Positions 15,468-24,978 of a stretch of 64,000 nt of DNA are shown here, in pieces (position 1 is the first letter of the stretch; every line of letters starts with the position of its first letter). The notes beneath the pieces are model-generated. The model was not told the origin of the DNA and made no database searches. It worked only from the letters and a program-made list of their open reading frames with translations. The DNA comes from Fundidesulfovibrio putealis DSM 16056. Lineage in GTDB: Bacteria > Desulfobacterota > Desulfovibrionia > Desulfovibrionales > Desulfovibrionaceae. The position numbers were made by a program, and so were the translations under genes. The stretch covers positions 186,001 through 250,000 of the forward strand of contig NZ_AUBQ01000004.1 of the NCBI RefSeq assembly GCF_000429325.1, in the 5' to 3' direction.

Positions 15468-17384
15468 CTAAATGCGGCCTGTTTTCTTCAGGTGAATTTC
15501 CAGGCAGGCCAGGGATGCCGGGGTCACGCCGGAAATCCTGGAGGCCTGCCCCAGGGTCGCGGGTCGGGCTCCGCGCAGCTTCTCGACCACCTCGCGCGAG
15601 AGCCCGGCGACTTCCTGATACGCCATATCTGGAGGAAGTTCCAGGTATTCCAGCCGGGATAGCTTCTCGGCCAGTTCGGTCTGGCGTTTGAGGTAGCCGT
15701 CGTACTTGGCCAGCGATTCGGCCTCCTGAAGAACGTCATGCGGGAAGCGTTCCAGTTCGGGCCACAGGGGGACCAGATCCTGGATCGCCAGCTGGGGTTG
15801 ACGCAGCACATCCGCAAGGGACACCGCTTTGCCGGGGATGGCCGCACCCACCGAGGCCAGAAGGTCGCGCGTGGGCGCGTCCGGGCGGATGCGCACGGAC
15901 TCCAGGCCTTCCATGGCCGCAGCCAGGGCGCTCTCCTTGGCGCGGAACATCGCCCAGTGCGAGTCGTCCACCAGCCCCAGCTCGCGCCCGATGGCCGTCA
16001 GGCGCGCGTCGGCATTGCCTTCGCGCAGCAGCAGGCGGTGCTCGGCGCGCGATGTGAACATCCGGTAGGGTTCGCTTGTGCCCTTGGTGACCAGATCATC
16101 CACCAGCACGGCCATGTAGGCCTGATCGCGCCGCAAGAGAAACGGCGGACGCCCCGTGAGCGCGCAATACACGTTGAGCGCGGCCCAGAGCCCCTGGGCG
16201 GCGGCCTCTTCATAGCCGGAGGTGCCGTTCAGCTGGCCTGCCAGATAGAGTCCGGGCAGGGCCTTTGTCTCAAGTGTCGCTTGAAGTTGTCTAGGGTTGG
16301 CGTAGTCGTATTCGATGGCGTAGCCGGGCCGGACGATCTGGGCCTTTTCCAAGCCGGGAACCGTGGCCAGCATGGCCTTCTGGACGCAAAGCGGCAGGCT
16401 GGTGGGGATGCCGTTGGGGTAGACTTCCGGGCTGGTAAGACCCTCGGGCTCCACGAAAATCTGGTGGCGTTCCTTTTCGGGGAAACGGGCGACCTTGTCC
16501 TCAATGGAGGGGCAATAACGCGCTCCCGTGCCGGTTATGACGCCGGTGAACATGGGGGAGCGGTCGAAGCCGGAGCGGATGGCCTCGTGGGTGGCCGCGT
16601 TGGTGTATGTCAGCCAGCAGGGCAGCTGTTCCAGCGGCACGCCGGTGGAGCGGAAGCTGAAGGGCGTTGGCGGGTCGTCGCCGGGCTGGATGAGCATCTG
16701 GGAAAAATCGATGGAATCCTTCAGCAGGCGCGGCGTGGTGCCGGTCTTCAGACGGCCCAGTTCGATGCCGAAGGAACGCAGGCTGTCCGAAAGGCCCACT
16801 GCCGCCGGGTCGCCCAGGCGTCCGCCCGAAAAGCTGGACAGCCCGATGTGGATGAGTCCCTGCAGAAAGGTCCCCGTGGTCAGGAGCACCGCCTGTGACG
16901 GATGGACCTCGCCAAGGGCCGTGGCCACGCCGCAGGCCCGGCCGTTCTCGGCCAGCACGCGCACGGCGATGTCCTGTCGGACCCACAGATTCTTCTGGGC
17001 GAAAATGTCGCGCTTGACCACGGACAGGTACATGTCCCGGTCGATCTGGGCGCGGGTGGCCCGCACGGCAGGACCCTTGCGGGTGTTGAGCTGGCGGAAC
17101 TGGATGCCCGAGGCGTCCGCCCACAGGCCCATCATGCCGCCCAGGGCGTCGATCTCCCGGACCATGTGGCCCTTGGCCAGGCCGCCGATGGCCGGATTGC
17201 AGGAGAGGTGCCCGATGCGGTCGGCGTTTATGGTGAGGAGCAGGGTGGCAAGACCCAGCCTGGCCGAGGCCATGGCCGCTTCGCAGCCCGCATGCCCCGC
17301 GCCCACGACCACCAGGTCGAAGCGTTCGGGGAAGGGCTCCTTGGCCATACCGGGGCCGGGAAGGGGGGGAGGTTGATCGGACAT
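15468..17384 (-). CDS. mnmG: tRNA uridine-5-carboxymethylaminomethyl(34) synthesis enzyme MnmG
   Basis: FAD enzyme that, with MnmE, builds the cmnm5 modification at the wobble uridine of several tRNAs. The 638-residue product shows the FAD-binding motif [12 protein letters not shown], the conserved [21 protein letters not shown] block and the C-terminal helical MnmE-binding domain ending in a SRISGVTPA motif. The ATG at 17384 was preferred over a TTG at 17429; a third candidate, ATG 17348, would begin 12 residues later, and none has a convincing ribosome binding site. It is first in the long minus-strand operon. Confidence 0.95.
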   Translation of the reverse strand: MSDQPPPLPGPGMAKEPFPERFDLVVVGAGHAGCEAAMASARLGLATLLLTINADRIGHLSCNPAIGGLAKGHMVREIDALGGMMGLWADASGIQFRQLNTRKGPAVRATRAQIDRDMYLSVVKRDIFAQKNLWVRQDIAVRVLAENGRACGVATALGEVHPSQAVLLTTGTFLQGLIHIGLSSFSGGRLGDPAAVGLSDSLRSFGIELGRLKTGTTPRLLKDSIDFSQMLIQPGDDPPTPFSFRSTGVPLEQLPCWLTYTNAATHEAIRSGFDRSPMFTGVITGTGARYCPSIEDKVARFPEKERHQIFVEPEGLTSPEVYPNGIPTSLPLCVQKAMLATVPGLEKAQIVRPGYAIEYDYANPRQLQATLETKALPGLYLAGQLNGTSGYEEAAAQGLWAALNVYCALTGRPPFLLRRDQAYMAVLVDDLVTKGTSEPYRMFTSRAEHRLLLREGNADARLTAIGRELGLVDDSHWAMFRAKESALAAAMEGLESVRIRPDAPTRDLLASVGAAIPGKAVSLADVLRQPQLAIQDLVPLWPELERFPHDVLQEAESLAKYDGYLKRQTELAEKLSRLEYLELPPDMAYQEVAGLSREVVEKLRGARPATLGQASRISGVTPASLACLEIHLKKTGRI

Positions 17385-17524
17385 ACGTGTGTTGGGTGAA
17401 ACGGGCTTCTGGAACGGCTTTCGGCACAAGGCCAGGCGGACGGGCTCCAGGTTGTTCGCGGACCTGTCAGCCCGTCGCCTGAAATAACGCCGGACGGACC
17501 GCCGGTGGCCTCGTTTTCCTGAAG

Positions 17525-18763
17525 CTAGGCTCCTTCCCCGACGCCGAAGAGGGCGGCAGCCACAACCTGGGCGTCACCGATGTTGTTCTTGATGAGGGAG
17601 CGCTCGTTGGGCTGGTGGGCGTTGGGAACCCAGGCGGCCCACACTGCGGCGTCCATGCCTGCGCGGCGCAGGTACGCGGCCACGGTGCCGCCGCCCACGC
17701 CCATGGGGCGCGGATCGCCGCCGTAGACCGAGCGGATGGCCCCGATCAGGCGGGTGACGATCTCGGCGTCCTTGGGCGTTGCCGGAGCGGCCTGCTCCTT
17801 CTGCACGATATGGTACTCGGCGGTCACGCCATAGGTGGCGCAGATATCGCGGCCCATCTCCTCGATGGCCTCGAGCACGTCGTCCAGATCGTACTGGGGC
17901 AGCACGCGGCAGTCCATATAGAATACGTCCCGGCCGGGGATAGTGTTCACGTTCTCCACGTTGGCCTCTTTCTTGGTGGGCTGGAACGTGGAGTTGGCGG
18001 GCTTGAAGAGCGGGTTGACCGCCGGAAAGCGGTCGTGCAGCTTGGTCAGGCGCAGGATGAAGGCCGCCGTGGCCACCAGGGTGTTCACGCCTTCCTCGGG
18101 GGAGGACGCGTGGCACTGCTTGCCTGACAGGGTGATGCGCAGCCAGAGCATGCTCTTTTCGGCCACCTCGACCATCTCGGCGGAGGGGATGCCGAAATCC
18201 GGGATGAGGTACAGGTCGTTCTTGCCGAAGATCTCGGGGTGGTTCTTCAGGAGCCAGTCCAGGCCGTACTTGGACCCGTTCTCCTCGTCGGCCACCAGCA
18301 GCATGCCGAAGTTCATGGGCGGCACGATGCCGCGCTCCTTGAGCGCCTTGCCCACCAGCAGCGCAGCCACTACGCCCTGGTGGTTGTCCTCTACGCCTCG
18401 CCCCACCAGAGCCTCGCCCTCGATGGACAGCTCGAACGGGTCGGTGGCCCACAGGGTCAGGTCGCCCACGGGCACCACGTCCAGATGCGCGATGACCCAG
18501 AAGGTGCGGGAGGTGTCCCGACCTGGAATGACGGCCTTGATGCTGGGGCGGTGACCGCAGGAAACGCGGGAGTCCGGCGCCTGGTATTCGGTCACGTCGG
18601 TGATTCCCTGGGCTTTCAGCCAAGCCAGCATGGCGTCGGCCTTGAGGCGTTCGCCCTGGCCGCCGTTGTCGGGGCCTATGGCAGGGATGGAGACCAGGGT
18701 GCGTTGCAGGTCGATGACCGTGTCCCGGTCAGCGGCGATGTGATCAAGTATGCCGGAAAGCAT
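17525..18763 (-). CDS. M20 family metallopeptidase
   Basis: Zinc-dependent hydrolase of the M20/ArgE/DapE/CPG2 group; substrate unknown, most likely an N-acyl amino acid or short peptide. The 412-residue product has the metal-binding H-x-D motif ([11 protein letters not shown]), the bridging region [10 protein letters not shown], the general-base DEENG and the dimerisation domain in the middle. The start at 18763 follows GGAG by a normal distance; an upstream in-frame ATG lacks one. It follows the PxxKW gene on the same strand but a strong terminator separates them, so it should have its own promoter in 18764-18939. Confidence 0.92.
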   Translation of the reverse strand: MLSGILDHIAADRDTVIDLQRTLVSIPAIGPDNGGQGERLKADAMLAWLKAQGITDVTEYQAPDSRVSCGHRPSIKAVIPGRDTSRTFWVIAHLDVVPVGDLTLWATDPFELSIEGEALVGRGVEDNHQGVVAALLVGKALKERGIVPPMNFGMLLVADEENGSKYGLDWLLKNHPEIFGKNDLYLIPDFGIPSAEMVEVAEKSMLWLRITLSGKQCHASSPEEGVNTLVATAAFILRLTKLHDRFPAVNPLFKPANSTFQPTKKEANVENVNTIPGRDVFYMDCRVLPQYDLDDVLEAIEEMGRDICATYGVTAEYHIVQKEQAAPATPKDAEIVTRLIGAIRSVYGGDPRPMGVGGGTVAAYLRRAGMDAAVWAAWVPNAHQPNERSLIKNNIGDAQVVAAALFGVGEGA

Positions 18764-18939
18764 GGAATTCTCCGAGGGCTGTGTCTCACGGCGCGAAAGT
18801 CGCACCTATCGGGTGATCCGTAGCCTTTGGACGGGGAGATGGCAAGGACGTCGTAAACGATTGCATGGCGACATGCGGCGTGAACGACATACACCGCTCC
18901 GACCGCTCGGGCCGACTTTCGCCAGAAAGACTGCCCGGA

Positions 18940-18976
18940 CACAAAAAGAAAAGGGCGGGAGCGCAGGCTCCCGCCC
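18940..18976 (-). terminator. intrinsic terminator after the PxxKW gene
   Basis: Minus strand: a 10-bp perfect GC stem (18976-18967 with 18962-18953), 4-base loop, then a T-rich tail with two runs of T (complement of 18941-18952). Confidence 0.92.
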
Positions 18977-18996
18977 GGAGAAAGCAAGTAAGGCGC

Positions 18997-19233
18997 TTAA
19001 CGACCGCGAGCGGCGCGCTTGGAGGCCTTCAGCGGGTTGACCTTGACCTTGCCGCCGGTGTCCTTCTCAGCCTTGACGTGAGTGGCGAAGTTGCAGACGT
19101 TCTGGCCCCATTTGCGCTCGGGCAGGGGGTAGCTGCTGCAATACTTCACACCTTCAACTTCCTTGGTGCGGTCGCATCCTTCGCACTTTTCCACGATGGG
19201 ATGGCACTCGACGCCGTTTACCATATAGCTCAT
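18997..19233 (-). CDS. PxxKW family cysteine-rich protein
   Basis: Small 78-residue cytoplasmic protein with cysteines at C10, C17, C20, C32 and C47 spaced as in a metal-binding fold (CEGCDRTKEVEGVKYC) and the family motif PERKWGQNVC. The family is found mainly in Deltaproteobacteria and has no known function. The basic C-terminus (KASKRAARGR) could contact nucleic acid. A strong ribosome binding site and terminator suggest a highly expressed single gene. Confidence 0.88.
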   Translation of the reverse strand: MSYMVNGVECHPIVEKCEGCDRTKEVEGVKYCSSYPLPERKWGQNVCNFATHVKAEKDTGGKVKVNPLKASKRAARGR

Positions 19234-19319
19234 TGATCTATCCTCCGTTCACGCCCCTGTGGGCGATACGATTCTAGCCGTTTGGAACCGCGATCTCTTT
19301 CATCATTAAGCGGCTTCTG

Positions 19320-20654
19320 TCAAGCCCCGCGCGCCCATTTCCTGACGGAATCCATCTCTTTGACCAGTCCAGGCCAGTCGATGGTGGAAAACCGTCCGTC
19401 CCGGTACAGCACGCGCCCCCCGGCCATGGTCATGCGGACCTCACCGCCCGTGGCAGAATAGGCCAGATGCGACACGATGGAGTGGGGCGGTTGGAGGTTG
19501 GGGGCGTCCCCGCGCAGGGCGATCATGTCGGCCTTCATGCCGGGCGCGATGCTCCCCACCCCTTGGAGCCCAAGGGCCGCCGCCCCGTCGCGCGTGGCCA
19601 TGTCCAGCACGGCCTGTGCGGGCAGGGCGGTGGGGTCCAGCCCGCGCACCTTGGCCATGAGGGCAGCAGCGCCCATCTCCGCGAACATGTTCAGGCAGTT
19701 GTTGCTGGCCGCGCCATCCGTGCCCAGACCCACGGTGACTCCAGCCGCGCGCATGGCTGCCACGGGAGCCATGCCCGAAGCAAGCTTCATGTTGCTGCGC
19801 GGATTGTGGGACACCGCCGCACCGCGTTGGGCCAGAAGCGCGATCTCCGCCTCAGTGACGTCCACGCCGTGGGCGATGAGCAGGCCGGGGCGCAGGAGGT
19901 CGAGATCTTCGAGGATCTCCACGGGACGCCTGCCGAAGCGCTCCAGGCACATGGCCGTCTCGACGGCGCTCTCGGCGGCGTGCAGGGTGAGGGTCAGGCC
20001 GTTGTCGCACGCCAGCCCGTCCAGTCGCTTCAGCGTCTGTGCGCCCGTGGCATAGACCGAATGGGCCACCAGACATTGGCTCAGAAGCTCCCGCCCGGCG
20101 CAGAATTCCCCCAGCGCGGCGACCTTCCCGAAGGCCTGGTCGATGGTCTTGTAGGAGGCGTTGGGGGTGTCGAACACGCCCTCGCCAAGAACCGCCCGCA
20201 TGCCCACTGTGTCCACGGCGCGGGCCACGGCCTCCTCGAAAACGTAGAGGTCGCAGAAGGTGGTGGTTCCCCCGGCCAGCATCTCCGCGCAGGCCAGTTG
20301 CGTCCCCAGGGAAACTATCTCCGGGGTCAGCCGGGCTTCGGCGGGCCAGATGTGCCCGGTCAGCCATTCCATCAGGGGCAGGTCGTCCTCCAGGCCGCGA
20401 AACACTGTCATGGCGGCGTGGGTGTGGGTGTTGACCAGCCCGGGAAGCACGATGTCGCCGGAAAGATCGATGGTCTCGTCCGCCTGGATGCGCGGCGTTT
20501 CGCTCCAGGGGGCAACAGCGGTGATGACTCCGTCGTCGATGGCCACGGCGGTGTCGGACAGGACGCGCCGGTCGTCGTCCTGGGTGACCAGGGTGCCAGC
20601 GCGAAGGAGGGTGCCGCAACGGGCGGGAAAGTTGGTGGGCATGGGCGGGGTCAT
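19320..20654 (-). CDS. mtaD: 5-methylthioadenosine/S-adenosylhomocysteine deaminase
   Basis: Amidohydrolase that deaminates methylthioadenosine or S-adenosylhomocysteine to the inosine forms. The 444-residue protein has the metal-binding NTHTHAAMTVFRGLEDDLPLMEWL region typical of the group, HAAES and AHGVDVTEAE histidine motifs, and the GLGTDGAASNN aspartate. It is transcribed away from the membrane protein gene at 20723. Two purine-salvage genes, apt and mtnP, lie 3 kb away on the other strand, and adenine deaminase further on. No good ribosome binding site is seen before ATG 20654 or the next ATG at 20642. Confidence 0.9.
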   Translation of the reverse strand: MTPPMPTNFPARCGTLLRAGTLVTQDDDRRVLSDTAVAIDDGVITAVAPWSETPRIQADETIDLSGDIVLPGLVNTHTHAAMTVFRGLEDDLPLMEWLTGHIWPAEARLTPEIVSLGTQLACAEMLAGGTTTFCDLYVFEEAVARAVDTVGMRAVLGEGVFDTPNASYKTIDQAFGKVAALGEFCAGRELLSQCLVAHSVYATGAQTLKRLDGLACDNGLTLTLHAAESAVETAMCLERFGRRPVEILEDLDLLRPGLLIAHGVDVTEAEIALLAQRGAAVSHNPRSNMKLASGMAPVAAMRAAGVTVGLGTDGAASNNCLNMFAEMGAAALMAKVRGLDPTALPAQAVLDMATRDGAAALGLQGVGSIAPGMKADMIALRGDAPNLQPPHSIVSHLAYSATGGEVRMTMAGGRVLYRDGRFSTIDWPGLVKEMDSVRKWARGA

Positions 20655-20722
20655 GCCATGCGGGGCCGGGAAGTCAAGTTCCGACTTGCGGCGCGTCGCA
20701 AAAAAAGGAAAACTGATGACTT

Positions 20723-22771
20723 ATGCGTTCAAAATCTCTCGGTCCCTTTCAGTCTCTCGCGACACTGGCCTTGGGAATCGCCCTATTCGATCCGTACCGC
20801 TCCAGCCTGCCGGGGTTGAGCATGCCTTTGCTCGCCGTAGCGTTTCTCGCGAATCTGCAACTGGTCAAGATAGTATATTTCAAAGGCCAGCCCGGATCGC
20901 TGGCCAGAAAACGCGCTATGGGGCATTTCGACAAGCTTGCTCAAGTTGTGATCCTGATGTGCGTGGCCTTTCTTGTCAGGATGGGCGGAGAGCTCGGAGC
21001 GTCGTACTTTCAGCATGCCGCGCAGGCCCTGGCCGACCCGCTGCCCCTGAACGCCATGGAGGGGCGCGAGACGGTCAAAGCCTGGTTCCTGGCCCAGGGC
21101 CACAACATCTACCCCTCCATGCAGTCGCATCCGTTCCTGGTCACCATTTATCCTCCGGTGTACCACGCCGCCATCGCGACCATGTCCCTGCTGACAGGCT
21201 GGAGTATCGCTGCCGGGCGGCTGGTGAGCCTGGGCAGCTTCCTGGGGCTCTCCCTGCTGGTCGGCTGGTGGACCTATGCGGCCACGCGTTCGCGTCTGGC
21301 AGCTGCCGCAATTGTGCTGCTCACGCTGTTCGATCCCGTTCTGGCTGAATGGAGCCTGCACGCGCGGCCAGACATGCTGGCCTGGTTGCTGGCCCTGGCC
21401 GGAGCCTGGGCCTTCTGGTCCGCCTTCCGGTGCGAAGACCGCAGCGATCGGTTGGCTCTGGCAGCGGGCGTACTGCTCTGTCTGGCCTGCTTCACCAAGC
21501 AGCAGGCCCTTCCGTATCTGCTGGGATGCGCCGTGTGGGGCCTGGGAAAAGGCAGGGCAGGTCTGCGCCCGGTGCTGGCGATGGGCGTCTGCGCGGCAGC
21601 GCTCGGAGCCGCGCTGACAGGTCTGCTGGAGTTCTCCAGCGGCGGCCACTTCCTGCGCGACGTGGCCCTGTATCCCAAGCTGATGGGGGCGTTGCCGGGC
21701 GTTTCCACCATGGACAACCTGATCACCCGGCTCTTGCAGGTCTGGGACAGGTACGCCGTGCTCTGGACGCTCTTTGCGGCCTACCTGGGCTGGGCGGCCT
21801 GGAACCGCCGCTGGGACCTGCCCGCCGTGCTGACGGTGGTGAACGCGGCGTTCATGGTCAAACTGCTGGCCTCCTGGGGCGCGGACGTCAACTACGCCTT
21901 CGGGGCCGTCCTCGCGGCCCTGTTGGCCGTGGGGCTTCTGCTGGGGGCGGTCGCCAGATCACGCCCTTACGGAATGGCCGCTGTCTTCGCGCTCCTGTTC
22001 CTGTGGTTGCCTAGGCCCTCCGGGCATGCTGAACAGAAGGCGGCGGACCTGTCCGGCCTCATGGGGCTCTCCGGATCGATTCTGGTCAATACCGAGGGCG
22101 GGCATCTGTTCCTGAACGAGGCTCCCGGCAGGGACGTGACCTTCTTTGACGGCATCGAGACGCAGCTTTACGAGCAGGCCGGGCTCTGGCGCGCAGGCGA
22201 ATCCGCCCTGGTCCAGGACATTCGGGACCGCCGCTTCGACCGGCTGGTGTTCTACGGTGACTTCCTGCCGCCGGGAGTGGCCGACTCCGCAACGATTTTC
22301 TATGAGACGGTTGGACACCAGAACCACTATGCCGTGTTCAAACCCGCTTCAGCCGGGCTGATCGCCGCGCTCGCCCCTTCCGGCCACAGCCATGTGAGCG
22401 GGCAGGGCAGGGCGATGCAGAACGGCCTGTCCACCCTGAACGCCGAGACAGAAGGACTGGCCCCGCTTGACCGCAAGCATCCAGGCGTGCTGCGCTTCAG
22501 GCTGGAGGGAGACAGGCCGCTCAGTGCCGTGCAGGCAACGCTTTCGTTGCGTGTGGACCCCAAGGACCCTGCCAGTTCGGCGCGCTGTACGCTCGTGGAC
22601 GTGGACGGACGCACCCTGGCGGACTCGGTCGCGCCGCGCGAGGGGCGTTCAGAAGTGGAGTTGAAGGCCGACGTGCCCGGCAACGTGGTGGAGCTTCTGA
22701 TCGAACTCAGCGGCAACGCCTGGGTGGAAACCAAATACGGCATGCTGGCTGTTCTGCGCGCCTCCTACTGA
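20723..22771 (+). CDS. multipass membrane protein, GT-C glycosyltransferase-like
   Basis: The 682-residue protein has about eleven predicted membrane segments in the first 430 residues and a soluble C-terminal part of about 250 residues. The layout, with an acidic first loop after a membrane segment (GMEGRE-type) and HARPDML between segments, resembles ArnT/PMT-type lipid-linked sugar transferases, but no family motif is strong enough to name it. The last 130 residues look like a beta-rich domain ending in WVETKYGMLAVL. The next gene, on the other strand, carries a similar beta-rich domain. A role in cell-surface glycan assembly is an inference. Confidence 0.7.
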   Translation: MRSKSLGPFQSLATLALGIALFDPYRSSLPGLSMPLLAVAFLANLQLVKIVYFKGQPGSLARKRAMGHFDKLAQVVILMCVAFLVRMGGELGASYFQHAAQALADPLPLNAMEGRETVKAWFLAQGHNIYPSMQSHPFLVTIYPPVYHAAIATMSLLTGWSIAAGRLVSLGSFLGLSLLVGWWTYAATRSRLAAAAIVLLTLFDPVLAEWSLHARPDMLAWLLALAGAWAFWSAFRCEDRSDRLALAAGVLLCLACFTKQQALPYLLGCAVWGLGKGRAGLRPVLAMGVCAAALGAALTGLLEFSSGGHFLRDVALYPKLMGALPGVSTMDNLITRLLQVWDRYAVLWTLFAAYLGWAAWNRRWDLPAVLTVVNAAFMVKLLASWGADVNYAFGAVLAALLAVGLLLGAVARSRPYGMAAVFALLFLWLPRPSGHAEQKAADLSGLMGLSGSILVNTEGGHLFLNEAPGRDVTFFDGIETQLYEQAGLWRAGESALVQDIRDRRFDRLVFYGDFLPPGVADSATIFYETVGHQNHYAVFKPASAGLIAALAPSGHSHVSGQGRAMQNGLSTLNAETEGLAPLDRKHPGVLRFRLEGDRPLSAVQATLSLRVDPKDPASSARCTLVDVDGRTLADSVAPREGRSEVELKADVPGNVVELLIELSGNAWVETKYGMLAVLRASY

Positions 22772-22787
22772 GCCCCGGCCAGCGACC

Positions 22788-22815
22788 GAGTGCCCCCAGA
22801 GAACCATGGGGGCTC
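22788..22815. terminator. hairpin between convergent genes
   Basis: GCCCCCA (22792-22798) pairs with TGGGGGC (22807-22813); 8-base loop. There is no T run on either side, so intrinsic termination is uncertain. It lies between convergent genes ending at 22771 and 22850. Confidence 0.4.
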
Positions 22816-22849
22816 ATAAGCCTTATGAACGAATTCTGAAGTGGCAACG

Positions 22850-23443
22850 CTAGAAGAACGCCATTCCATCCCTGACCCAGAGCTGCGCCCACGGGCCTGT
22901 GAGCGTCACGCGCAGCATGATGGGCTTGTCGCGGTCCAGGCAGAGCAGCGGCACGGACCAGCGGGCGCTGATGGGAGACCACTCGCCCGCCTTCCCGGCA
23001 AGCCTGGCAAGCGGGACGGCCTTGCCCTTTTCGCCCCCCTTGAGCGCCGCAACCTCCACGGAACTGTCCGCCCCGCTGACCCTGGGGAAAAACGTCAGGG
23101 ACTCGCCGGAAGCCTGCACCTCGAAAATGAACGTCTGGGATGCCATCCCCTCGGCCACGGTGTACAGGCTCCAGCCGGGTGTGTCGGTAGATTCCAGGCG
23201 GGGGCCGCCGGGCGAGACGGACAGCAGGCGCTGGGGCGGCGCGCCCTGAAGGAATCCCTGGTCCAGGCCCTGCACCAGGGCGGACTGCCCCCCCACAGGC
23301 AGCCCGAGGCAACCCAGCCGCTGGTAGTGGCTGCGCAGCCCCCACCACGCGGGATCTCGCCCCATGAGGTGGATAAGCAGCGCGGCATTTATCAGCAGGG
23401 GAAATAAAGCGTATTTCCAAAAGGTTCGCATGCAAATGGACAA
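22850..23443 (-). CDS. hypothetical membrane-anchored protein
   Basis: 197 residues with one N-terminal membrane segment (about 9-28) and a mostly beta-rich outside domain; I do not recognise a family. A TTG start at 23443 is proposed because GGAG lies 8 bases before it; ATG 23431 is the alternative and changes four residues. The C-terminus (WAQLWVRDGMAFF) recalls the end of the membrane protein at 20723-22771 (AWVETKYGMLAVL), suggesting related carbohydrate-binding-like domains in two convergent neighbours. Confidence 0.6.
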   Translation of the reverse strand: MSICMRTFWKYALFPLLINAALLIHLMGRDPAWWGLRSHYQRLGCLGLPVGGQSALVQGLDQGFLQGAPPQRLLSVSPGGPRLESTDTPGWSLYTVAEGMASQTFIFEVQASGESLTFFPRVSGADSSVEVAALKGGEKGKAVPLARLAGKAGEWSPISARWSVPLLCLDRDKPIMLRVTLTGPWAQLWVRDGMAFF

Positions 23444-23552
23444 GTAAAAATCTCCAGATTTTTCGATATGATGGCTGCACTGCCGCTTGACTCGTGGACA
23501 AATATCGCGTAGCGCCGCGACGGTATCGATATCAAATCAGGAGAGAGCTGTC

Positions 23553-24068
23553 ATGGACCTGCGCGCCCTCATTCGCGATATCAAGGATTTCCCCAAGCCC
23601 GGCATCGTTTTTCTGGACATCACCCCGCTGCTCGGCGACGGCCCGGCATTCCGGCATGCCATCGACACCATGGCCGAACGCTACAAGGACTGCGGCGCTA
23701 CCAAGATCGTCTGCGCCGAAGCGCGGGGCTTCATTTTCGGAGCCGCCCTGGCCTACAAGATGGGCCTCGGTTTCGTGCCCGTGCGCAAGCCCGGCAAGCT
23801 GCCCTGGAAAACCACCTCCGTCACTTATGACCTGGAGTACGGCACGGACACCCTGTGCATGCACGAAGACGCCCTGCTGAAAGGCGAGAAGGTCCTGGTG
23901 ATCGATGACGTGCTGGCCACTGGCGGCACGTTGCAGGGGATGCTCAAGCTGATGGAGGTCTTCGGGGCGGAGATCGTGGCCATCGGCGTCCTGATCGAGC
24001 TTGGATTCCTCAACGGACGCGACAAGCTGGGCGAGCTGCCCTTCGACAGCATCATTCAGATCAGCTGA
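23553..24068 (+). CDS. apt: adenine phosphoribosyltransferase
   Basis: Converts adenine and PRPP to AMP. The 171-residue protein has the PRPP-binding motif VLVIDDVLATGGTL near residue 115 and the adenine-site segment EARGFIFGAALA. ATG 23553 follows AGGAG; the frame is open further upstream but lacks family similarity. It is followed by mtnP, whose product releases adenine from methylthioadenosine, so the two proteins are consecutive steps: adenine is freed by MtnP and recovered as AMP by Apt. Confidence 0.97.
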   Translation: MDLRALIRDIKDFPKPGIVFLDITPLLGDGPAFRHAIDTMAERYKDCGATKIVCAEARGFIFGAALAYKMGLGFVPVRKPGKLPWKTTSVTYDLEYGTDTLCMHEDALLKGEKVLVIDDVLATGGTLQGMLKLMEVFGAEIVAIGVLIELGFLNGRDKLGELPFDSIIQIS

Positions 24069-24091
24069 CGCTTGGGCAGATCAGCTGACGC
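24057..24091 (+). repeat. 15-base direct duplication across the apt stop
   Basis: CAGATCAGCTGACGC occurs at 24057-24071 and again at 24077-24091, five bases apart. The first copy contains the apt stop codon. It is a small local duplication; no function is apparent. Confidence 0.7.
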
Positions 24092-24131
24092 GTTCGATCC
24101 CGCAAGAAATCACCACGAATACGGAACAGAC

Positions 24132-24875
24132 ATGAAAATAGGCATCATCGGCGGCAGCGGACTGGATAATCCCGACATCCTGGAAAACCCGGTCGACGGC
24201 GAGGTGGATACCCCCTACGGCAAGCCCAACTCCACGCTGCGCCACGGCAAGATCAAGGGGCGCGATGTGGCGCTCCTGGCGCGCCATGGCCGCGCTCACA
24301 CCTGCCCGCCCACCTGGGTGAACTACCGCGCCAACATCTGGGCGCTCAAGAATGTGGGCTGCACGCACATCCTGGCCACCACTGCGGTCGGCTCCCTCAA
24401 GGCTGAGATCGGCAGGGGCGATCTTGTGGTGCTGGACCAGTTCATCGACTTCACGCGCCATCGCCCGGTCACTTTCCACGAGCAGTTCGAGCCCCATTGC
24501 CCCGTGCACACCCCCATGGCCGACCCCTTCGACGAAGATCTGCGCCAGCGCCTGATCCAGGCCTGCGCGAAGTTCGGCTATGCCCACCACCCCAAGGGGA
24601 CCGTCATCACCATCGAGGGGCCGCGCTTCTCCACCAGGGCAGAATCCAACATGTTCCGCATGTGGGGTGCGGATGTCATCAACATGAGTGTGGCCACCGA
24701 GGCCATCCTGGCCGCCGAGGCAGGAGTGCCCTACGCGGCCGTGGCCATGTCCACGGATTACGACTGCTGGAAGACCGACGAGCCTCCCGTCACCTGGGAG
24801 GACATCCTGCATATCTTCAAGCAGAACGCGGAAAAGGTGACGGACGTGCTCATCGAGGTTATATCCGTCCTGTAG
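24132..24875 (+). CDS. mtnP: S-methyl-5'-thioadenosine phosphorylase
   Basis: Phosphorolyses methylthioadenosine to adenine and methylthioribose-1-phosphate. The 247-residue protein has the PNP/MTAP family motifs: GIIGGSG at the start, LLARHGRAHTCPP, the THILATTAVGSL block and the base-binding STDYDCWK, which matches the adenine-preferring human MTAP pattern. Because mtaD, which makes methylthioinosine, is also near, an inosine-type preference cannot be excluded. The start at 24132 gives the family N-terminus; a terminator follows. Confidence 0.93.
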   Translation: MKIGIIGGSGLDNPDILENPVDGEVDTPYGKPNSTLRHGKIKGRDVALLARHGRAHTCPPTWVNYRANIWALKNVGCTHILATTAVGSLKAEIGRGDLVVLDQFIDFTRHRPVTFHEQFEPHCPVHTPMADPFDEDLRQRLIQACAKFGYAHHPKGTVITIEGPRFSTRAESNMFRMWGADVINMSVATEAILAAEAGVPYAAVAMSTDYDCWKTDEPPVTWEDILHIFKQNAEKVTDVLIEVISVL

Positions 24876-24914
24876 CCGCAAAATCGCGCCGTATCATCGC
24901 GCGCATCGATTCGG

Positions 24915-24952
24915 GACGCCATGCGGCACGGGCAGCATGGCGTCTTTTTTTT
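24915..24952 (+). terminator. intrinsic terminator after mtnP
   Basis: A 10-bp stem GACGCCATGC/GCATGGCGTC (24915-24924 with 24935-24944) followed by eight T residues. Confidence 0.92.
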
Positions 24953-24978
24953 CGGCACGCACTTACGGGAGCGTTCGC

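Noticed and set aside
17385-17429. TTG start for MnmG at 17429
   Set aside because: The extra 15 residues are not family-like and ATG codons at 17384 and 17348 fit the N-terminus better.
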